Source: Amaurobius ferox (Eukaryota; Arthropoda; Arachnida; Araneae; Amaurobiidae). From it: 64,000 bases of DNA. The DNA is taken from assembly GCA_951213105.1 (NCBI GenBank), contig OX578142.1, forward strand, positions 7,860,149-7,924,148, read 5' to 3'. The notes beneath the pieces were generated by a model, which was not told the DNA's origin, ran no database searches, and saw only the letters and a program-made list of their open reading frames with translations. Below are positions 56,987-64,000 of this stretch, piece by piece (the first letter of the stretch is position 1; every line of letters begins with the position of its first letter). The position numbers were made by a program, and so were the translations under genes.

Positions 56987-58727
56987 CAGTTCATCCTCAA
57001 AAATCCGGACTTTGCCGATTCCGGATTATAGAATTTGAATAAAATTCAGATTTAATATTAACTAAATACACTATAAAGCACTCTTTTTAGTGAAAATAAT
57101 GGCAAAAGTTAAGTTAATCAATTAAAACATATTATTTAATGTAAAAAATAGGGCAAAAGAAATTTCTAAGAAAAAATATACACATTAATAATTTAGAGTG
57201 TGTGAATGAAACGAAATGATAAAATTCCATTTTATCATTTCGTTTAAATATTTGAATTAATATTTGTTATTTCATTAATTTTGGTTTATGAGAAAGCAGT
57301 TTTCTTTATCCTGTAGATGGACATTATTTCTGCTCGGTTGTAAACCTTCTTTGTTCAAGATCTTTAATTGCATGATCGATTGTTTGCATAAGATTATCAA
57401 TGGGTATTTTTTCTTCTCCACATTTATCGTCCCTACTTCGATCCTTTTTTATTTAATATCATATCGCAAATTTCACCATCATTCAATTTATTTACGATTG
57501 GCGCATCATCATCACAGTGCAGAACTTCCGTTATATCGGCTTTGTCGAGATTTAATGAAGCACCGGAAGATTTAATGAAATGCCAAGATTTAAGATTAGC
57601 AGTTTTGACGATATATTTAAAGGTGTAAATGTGTTTAAACCATTTTCGCTATTAACGAATGAAAAACAAAAAATAAGAACTTACAAGTTTTATTTATTCT
57701 CTAGCATCTATATAATGTTATGTTTAAAAAGGCTGATGACTCTGAAAAAGGTAAAAACTTTATTAGTAATAGTCAAATATGTAAAAAATATCGCAGTAGA
57801 TAAAATAAATATCTTTTACAAAAAAGAAAAATATCTCTCCTCTCAATGATTTTTCTAAATTACGATGAGTCATTACTAGGCTGCAGCAGCACCGGGACAT
57901 GGTGGGGCAGGGAAAGCGAAGAAAGGAATTTGCTTAGTTCCTAATCGTAAATGCAGCCGACCCCTTTGAGAGGTCTGTGTGACCTTGTTGCTCGGTTCTG
58001 TGCGATATGATATTATTTAGTTATTTATTTGCTATTTATAGTATGTAAATATGGCTTTCTAAACAAAAAAGGCAAAATATACAGTCAATTTCAAGCTGAC
58101 ACGTTCGACGAAAACGAAAAAATCATCAGATATCGGGAGAGAGAGGAGATTCTGAAGACAAAACAGAATACATTGAGGAATGGAATTCGTACTACGAAGT
58201 GAACAAAATAAATTTCCGTGAGCGTTAATATGAATTCTCGGGATTTTTAGATTTAATTGAATAATCTGTGATAAAATGTTACTATAACGCTTTAAAGTGT
58301 TTAATATTAAAAATTACATTGTTTCAGAAAAATGTCTTTCAATAATGAGAAAAGGAAATTTTGATAATAAAAATTCCGTATTTACATAACGATGTATATT
58401 TTACGCGAAATAATTCATCGGGAGTTGTGATTTGAATAAGGGGGAGGAGGGATTAGCGCTAACAATGTAATTTACGCTCCAACCACGAGCCAATCTACAG
58501 CTGTCCATCTAAACTTTTGTTTCATTTCCGGGTTCAGAAAGTCGACCAGAAAATACGGTAAAATAAATAATCTTACGTATAAAATAAATAATTTTACCCT
58601 GCTTAACTTACCTGAAGTTAATCTGCGACTTCGTCAGTCCGTGGGGGGGAGGGGACGAAAATTTGGAAAACGTCCGGATTTTGGAGGTTTCCAGATTTTG
58701 GATGTCCGGATTTTCGAGGTTGTACTG
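56987..58727 (-). mobile_element. Tigger/pogo-family element, copy D, inside CopB2 gag
   Basis: 1,741 bp between TA duplications (56985-56986, 58728-58729). The left TIR is slightly diverged (CAGTTCATCCTCAAAAATCC); the right is standard, preceded by a short internal duplication of CCAGATTTTGGATGTCCGG. Same orientation as B and C. A transposase tail relic lies on the minus strand (about 57285-57570). It interrupts CopB2 between the gag tail and the zinc knuckle. Confidence 0.9.
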
Positions 58728-60052
58728 TATAAAGTACCAACTGTTTCAAGCAACTGTAAATTTAAATCTAATGACGAAAAGGTAGGGCCTTGTCATTTGT
58801 GCAAGAAATTTGGCCACTTAAAAATTAATTGTAAGAAATATCATGCTAATATTAGTGAAATTGTTGAAAATAATAGTTTTTCACTTGAAAATTGAGAGGT
58901 AGAATTTATCGACAAATTCAACTGGGTAATAGACACAGCAGCAACCAAACATTTTTGTAATAATGTAAATTTATTTTCAAAAATTAAAAAGTTAGAAGGG
59001 ACATCAATGTCCTTAGCTGCTGGTGATTACAAAAGTTCAATTGAAGGTGTCGGTACAATAAAAATGTTTGTTTAAATAATTTGGTTTGGTTTTCCTTTGT
59101 AATTAACTGATGTGATGTATTCTCCTAAGCTTAGAGGTAATTTAATTGCTGCATTGGTATTAGAGGAAAATAAATGTAGTTTTGTAGGTGCTAATGGTAC
59201 ACTTTGGTTTTATACATCAGAAGGCAATAATTGGTTCTATGCCAAAAGAAATAAGGGTCTGTATTTCCTCAGACCTCAGTATGATTTTAATATTAAATGT
59301 AGTAATGTTGAGAATTTTAAAATCAAAAGTGCTAAACCTCTAGTTAAAAAAAATGAAAATTTAGAAAACGTCCGGATTTTGGAGGTTTCCAGATTTTGGA
59401 TGTCCAGATTTTCGAGGTTGTACTGTATAAAGTACCAACTGTTTCAAGCAACTGTAAATTTAAATCTAATGATGAAAAGGTAGGGCCTTGTCATTTGTGC
59501 AAGAAATTTGGCCACTTAAAAATTAATTGTAAGAAATATCATGCTAATATTAGTGAAATTGTTGAAAATAATAGTTTTTCACTTGAAAATTGAAAGGTAG
59601 AATTTATCGACAAATTCAACTGGGTAATAGACACAGCAGCAACCAAACATTTTTGTAATAATGTAAATTTATTTTCAAAAATTAAAAAGTTAGAAGGGAC
59701 ATCAATGTCCTTAGCTGCTGGTGATTACAAAAGTTCAATTGAAGGTGTCTGTACAATAAAAATGTCTGTTTAAATAATTTGGTTTGATTTTCCTTTGTAA
59801 TTAACGGATGTGATGTATTCTCCTAAGCTTAGACGTAATTTAATTGCTGCATTGGTATTAGAGGAAAATAAATGTAGTTTTGTAGGTGCTAATGGTACAC
59901 TTTGGTTTTATACATCAGAAGGCAATAATTGGTTCTATGCCAAAAGAAATAAGGGTCTGTATTTCCTCAGACCTCAGTATGATTTTAATATTAAATGTAG
60001 TAATGTTGAGAATTTTAAAATCAAAAGTACTAAACCTCTAGTTAAAAATCAT
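58657..60052 (+). repeat. 698-bp tandem duplication
   Basis: Units 58657-59354 and 59355-60052 are direct, adjacent and nearly identical, with about ten single-base differences by eye. Each contains the last ~70 bp of Tigger D and the zinc knuckle/protease/pre-integrase part of CopB2. The junction GAAAATTT(A/G)GAAAACGTCCGG shows short homology between the two ends. The duplication therefore happened after Tigger D inserted. Confidence 0.95.
58730..59350 (+). pseudogene. CopB2 zinc knuckle, protease and pre-integrase, first copy
   Basis: KVPTVSSNCKFKSNDEKVG, then the CCHC knuckle CHLCKKFGHLKINC, a TGA at about 58893, then FNWVIDTAATKHFCNNVNLF (protease DTA active site), SMSLAAGDYKSSIEGVG, a TAA near 59074, and from 59112 YSPKLRGNLIAALVLEEN, FVGANGTLWFYTSEG, KRNKGLYFLRPQYDF. 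The stops are shared by both tandem copies, so they are older than the duplication. Confidence 0.88.
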
Positions 60053-60453
60053 AAAGTTGAAAAATCCAAAGAAAAGATTGTTAAAGGTGAAAATAGTAAT
60101 TTTAAATTGAATTATTCTAATGATAATGCTTTTAAAAGTAAAAGTGTAAATCATAAAAGTAATTTTAAAGTTAATGGATCCAATGTTTTTAAAAGTAAAA
60201 CTGTAAACCATGATAGTAATTTTAAAGTTAGTGATTCTTATATTTTTAAAATTAATCTGTGAATCATAATGGTAAAGTAAATGTTGCAAATGACAAAATT
60301 TTTAAAAGTAAGTCTGTATGTAACAGTAATTTTAAAAATGTTAATGCCAGTAAGATTTTTAATAGTAAAAATGGAAGTTCTAGTAGTGCTAAAGTTTTTA
60401 AAAGTAATAATACTACGCCTTGTAAATTAGATATTTTTAAAAGTAAAAGGTAA
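59428..60453 (+). pseudogene. CopB2 second copy plus repeat linker
   Basis: Repeats the first copy with few changes (zinc knuckle at about 59485-59526, protease at about 59620-59655), then continues past 60052 into the lineage-specific linker: units of 57 bp (19 residues) of the type FKSK(S/T)VNH(K/D)SNFKV(N/S)(G/D)S, seen with starts near 60129, 60186 and 60243, a frame shift near 60258, then more FKSK units to KSKR at 60453. The equivalent in CopB1 is 20020-20330. Confidence 0.87.
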
Positions 60454-60660
60454 GTTAACACTAGAATGATGGAAGTGGTCATTTTGATCGCATAACTACT
60501 TTGAGAAATGATTCTTCCAAAACGGCTAATCCCAGCCCATTGAAATATTATGACTTTTCTTATTTTCTTCTGTGTTTTCAATAACTTTAAGAAATAAGAA
60601 AAGTCATAAAATTTCAATGGGCTAGAATTAGCCATTTTGGAGGAATCGTCTCTCAAAGTA

Positions 60661-61705
60661 CAGTCGAATCTCGATATGTAGAATTTGAAGGGAGTAGAAA
60701 AAAAATTCCAGATATCAAAAATTTGAAAAATTTTAAGGAATTCATAAAAGAATATTTACATACTACTCCTATACTTTACACATTTTTTAAAAAAACACTT
60801 ACTTTATCTTACAGACAGAGAATTGGGTATTACCCAAGAAAATGCTGACAACAAATAAAACAAAGCTTGAAATGATTGGATACACATTTAATGTAATACT
60901 ATGTACGTACATACATTATTTAAACTTAATCTTGCATTTCTTTACTTGCAAAATAGTCATCTATGACAGTTTGGTTATAGGTACTGAATGTTTGAAGATC
61001 TATCACATTTTCCAAATGAGCTAGGCTGATCCAAATGAGCTTAATTTTGTGGTGATAGTTCACTTTAAAACTCTGAATAATACCTTAGGCTGTAACTAGA
61101 AGTTGTGTTTGGTGGCATGAAATGAACTTTCACGGATTTTAATTTCGGCACGCTATTATGCGCTGTACAGTTTTCTAAAAAGAGAACAATATCGCGATTT
61201 TCACGGAACATTTTTCTGTCTAGTTCCTTCAACCAATTAGTGAAAATTTTGGCAGTCATCCAAGCCTTATTGTTCGCATAATAAGTCATTGGAACAGATT
61301 TCATTCCTGAAAAATATCGGGGTCTAGCAGATTTACCTATCATAAGAGGTTTGAGCCTTTCTGAACCATCCATATTAGTGCAAAATAGCACAGTTAATCT
61401 TTCTTTGCTCCTTTTCCCACCATGACATGCTTCACCTTTAATGGCCATAGTTTTATCAGCCAGACATTTGAAAAATAGTCCTGTTTCATCTGCATTAAAC
61501 ACATTTTTTGGATCGTTTTTTTCCAAACGAAAAGATGAAAATGGTAAGATGAAAAAATTCGAGTTATTGAGAGTTTGATTAAAAAAAATTCGAGTTAAAG
61601 AGTTTGTTTTACATTAGTTTTATACCGTGCGTGAAGAGAGATGAAAATATTTCGAGATATCAAAAATTTCGAGATACCCAGGTTCGACATATCGAGGTTC
61701 ACCTG
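60661..61705 (-). mobile_element. Tigger element inside the TTAA-type MITE
   Basis: TIRs CAGTCGAATCTCGATATGTA and, reverse-complemented, CAGGTGAACCTCGATATGTC, TA on both sides (60659-60660, 61706-61707), 1,045 bp. The TIRs share the CAGT…AACCTCGA core with copies A-D but the rest differs, so it is a related, separate subfamily. It is internally deleted and keeps part of a transposase. Confidence 0.87.
61065..61526 (-). pseudogene. Tigger DDE transposase, partial
   Basis: A 153-codon open stretch: NVFNADETGLFFKCL (first catalytic Asp), HGGKRSKERLTVLFCTNMDG, KPLMIGKSARPRYF, NKAWMTAKIFTNWLKELD, IVLFLENCTAHN and VHFMPPNTTS. The second catalytic position reads LEN where relatives have LDN, and the QPxDQG block with the third Asp is removed by a small deletion right after PPNTTS; a remnant of the following sequence is still legible. 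N-terminal DNA-binding domains are absent. It cannot be active. Confidence 0.9.
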
Positions 61706-61790
61706 TAGTTATGTGGTTAAAATAACCGCTTCCGTCTTTCTAGTGTTAAATCCACTACTCATGTAGGAGGAAATCAGTGGCGGCTCGTGA

Positions 61791-63289
61791 GTGACATGTA
61801 GAGAGGGGCGCTCATCTATGTATTTATGTATATATATCCCTCAGTTTTTTGTATTTGTGACAACTACGTCTTTTAGACTTCGAGTTCGTTGTTTGTCTGG
61901 TCATTTGTCTGACCTGGTTTGTGGTTCCTGTATTACCTCGAAATAGCTATATGCCAAATTATTATTTTACTTGTGCTGATATATGCTGTGCAAGCTTCCT
62001 TAAAATGAATAAGAGTCTATTGCAACCATGGAAATTATTTGAATACATTTATAAATGAATTTGTATCAAATTTTTAAAAATTAGATACTCTCAGTCGTAT
62101 GCATGTGCAGTATTTTATTATGATTAGCGTAAACGTTTTTACAGCCAAAATGCACACAATTTTTCTCATATACACTCTATGGATAACAGTTTTGTACCTG
62201 ACCGTCCTTTTAACCCAAACAGTAAAATAATTAGAGAGCGAAAATCAACTAAATCTACGGCTGTTTTTATGTAGAAATGAAAGAACTATTTTTAATACAA
62301 GTTTAAAAATGAATTTGGAATTTACAGAAAATTCTTATGCTTTATGCTTATCTCTATTCGTCTTTAAAAAGATACTAGCGAGTTCTACCTGCTAGTAGTC
62401 ACTATATATAGCAACAGGTTTTTATAGCAATAAGTAGTTAGCCCGCTGTGCTGGTGCAAAACTTGTAAAGCAACAAAAATGGATCAAAGTTTAGAGTGAG
62501 CAGACCGAGTGGGTCCATTGTAGAGTGGAAAATACAGTGTGAAAATTGCATCAAAATCAGAGCAAGAGTTACTAAGATTAGATAAAAACGTAAATATGAA
62601 AAATAGGGGGTCTCCCCTCTTTCACCACAGTTGTTTCATATTACATAATAACAGACGATATTTGTGTGTTGACCTGTGTGTGTGTGTAAAGTCTGTAGCG
62701 CAAAATGTAAACATCATACAGCCTTGAAATGTCATACATGGATATTTCAGGAACCAAGGCGATGCATTTTTTTTTTTGTAAAACTGAAATATGAAATTGA
62801 GGCTACTTAGGCTAAAATATGAAATTGAGGCTACATAAGAGATGTATATTCAGATGGTACAAAGACTATAGCTACCAGAAGATTCAAAATAGCTCAATTT
62901 AGGAACAGAGATGTAAAACTGTGCGGGCTAATTAAACTAGAAGTTACACTCACGGAGGTTTGAATAAAAAAATATGCATGTCCAGGCGATACATGTATAG
63001 ATAGTGTAGAGACTATAGCCACCAGTAGATTCAAAATCGCTTAATTAGGAAGCGAGATGAGAAATTTTAGGACTACCTCAAGTAAAATTTACGCCCAGGG
63101 AATATCGGAGCAATATTGGTCTTCAATGAAATTAGAAGCAAAACCAGGGGGATTGAGTTGTTGCCTGTGAAGGGGGGGGGGGGGGAGTAAGGAAATCAAC
63201 GTCGGGTCAAAGAATCAGGTATTGGGTTGAAAATTGATTTTTAACATTCTTTTACAAATATTTACCATTTTTTCAATCTTCATATATTT
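61791..63289. other. Unassigned DNA with short duplications
   Basis: Starts at AGTGGCGGCTCGTGAGTGAC (about 61771), possibly the end of another DNA transposon that truncates CopB2; its other end is not in view. Two adjacent AAATATGAAATTGAGGCTAC units occur at 62787-62834, and a diverged repeat of AGACTATAGC(T/C)ACCAG(A/T)AGATT spaced about 148 bp lies at 62866-63050. A G-run lies at 63172-63185. No credible ORF. Confidence 0.4.
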
Positions 63290-63620
63290 TTAATGTTAAA
63301 TAGCTGAAAAAGTAAGACAGCTGAGTAAGTCAAGAGACCCCCCCTCAAATAATACATTTCTGAAAGTGTCACTAAAAATATCCATGGGTATGCCACAAAT
63401 ACAATACCCGTGACTTTTAAATAATTAAGAGGTCAAACGCATTGAAATTCGTCACAAACAGAGCATAGAACTACCCTAAATCAGAAATGATCCCCTTCCC
63501 GAAGGACAGAACCACCCTACATCAGAAATGCCCCCCCCCCCCCTCTTGGCTCTTATAGAGCGAAATAGTTTCATTAAGTAATACGGCTGGGTGGGTCAAG
63601 TGACTCATCAAACTGCGTGC
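63290..63620. repeat. Dispersed repeat shared with 46190-46525 (inverted)
   Basis: Reverse-complement relative of the repeat inside Tigger C: TGTTAAATAGCTGAAAAAGT, AAGACAGCTGAGTAAGTCAA, CTACATCAGAAATGCCCCCC, CGGCTGGGTGGGTCAAGTGA. The family is unidentified. 63621-64000 contains nothing recognised. Confidence 0.78.
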
Positions 63621-64000
63621 CCCAAATAATGCATTTTTCTGCCGAAAAACAGAAACTGCTAAAATACCATAAATAACCCCCACTTATTCAATTAAATAAA
63701 AAACACAAAATATGTACCGAAACATTTTTGATTTTCTATTTTCTGTATCTAATGCTAAACTATTTCGTCATGAACCAAAACTGAAAGAACTAGGTCAATA
63801 GAATTAATAAAATAAATCAGAATTATATATATACATAACTACAGTAATTTGTTTTCAAATATTTATTTAAACATCCAAATTTATTATTTTTATAAAAAAG
63901 CGAGAGAGAGAACACACATTTATCAAGATAAATTCGAGGCCAAATTAGCGAAACTTGGCCAATTCGAGTCAGACGTTCACAGTATTCGTTTCTTCTTTGG

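Larger units (their letters stand above)
60459..61745. mobile_element. TTAA-target (piggyBac-like) element inside CopB2
   Basis: TTAA at 60455-60458 and 61746-61749. Ends: CACTAGAATGATGGAAGTGG and, reverse-complemented, CACTAGAAAGACGGAAGCGG. CopB1 has the empty site (AAGTTAAATCCACTACTGAGG, minus strand, around 19978), so the insertion and its duplication are directly demonstrated. Without the internal Tigger it is about 240 bp, including a hairpin (60505-60580 against about 60590-60655). It is a MITE. Confidence 0.88.
56467..61790 (+). mobile_element. Copia element CopB2, truncated and multiply interrupted
   Basis: Plus-strand copia without LTRs in view: gag C-terminal half (56467-56970), Tigger copy D (56987-58727), zinc knuckle and protease, the pre-integrase region duplicated in tandem (58657-60052), the repeat linker (to 60454), a TTAA-type element (60459-61745), then about 30 bp of pre-integrase matching 19950-19978 before it dissolves near 61780. 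Same lineage as CopB1. Confidence 0.85.

Overview
This window is eukaryotic, AT-rich and almost entirely made of transposable elements. I find no host protein-coding gene, no genuine tRNA or rRNA gene, no CRISPR array and nothing prokaryotic. The mix (abundant Ty1/copia retrotransposons primed by an internal piece of initiator tRNA-Met, an irritans/mauritiana-type mariner, Tigger/pogo and jerky-like DNA transposons, TTAA-target piggyBac-like elements, a tRNA/5S-headed SINE and a Penelope-like reverse transcriptase) suggests an arthropod, perhaps an arachnid. The species is inference only.

Layout. 1-1256 holds broken copia pieces, including an inverted duplication of a gag segment. 1278-8199 is a complete minus-strand copia element (here CopA1) with two LTRs, PBS, PPT and a 5-bp target duplication. 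8422-8701 is a tRNA-headed SINE and 9498-10814 a dead mariner. 11371-13114 is a Tigger-family element (copy A). 14118-17222 holds a piggyBac-like remnant, a jerky/Tigger transposase pseudogene and a Tigger fragment. 17223-20545 is a second copia lineage (CopB1, minus) carrying another DNA transposon, next to Tigger copy B (20560-22387). 23085-24556 encodes a Penelope-like reverse transcriptase whose catalytic part is still open. 24557-35044 is the least repeat-dense part: a small piggyBac-like element, simple repeats, an LTR relic, a decayed Tigger copy and sequence I cannot assign.

The right half is a set of nested insertions. A copia element (CopC; LTR 35492-36034) was hit in its gag by a complete plus-strand copia (CopA2, 36265-44314), which was hit in its reverse transcriptase by a 5S-rRNA-headed SINE (40944-41325). 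A satellite with monomers of roughly 158-172 bp (44677-45230, 53838-54096, 54884-55160) was split by Tigger copy C (now 8.6 kb, itself holding hAT-like and TTAA-type elements), by a solo LTR (54097-54883) and by a 52-bp SINE tail (54989-55040). A third CopB-type element (CopB2, 56467 to about 61790) is interrupted by Tigger copy D, carries a 698-bp tandem duplication, and contains a TTAA-type element that itself contains another Tigger. Several insertions can be checked inside the window because an uninterrupted relative of the target site is also present.

Almost every coding region is broken by stops or frameshifts. I read them as relics and mark them as pseudogenes. The points most worth a second look are the SINE family with interchangeable or stacked tRNA and 5S heads on one shared body, the reverse transcriptase at 23609-24556, the 19-residue repeats in the CopB polyprotein, and the nested architecture.
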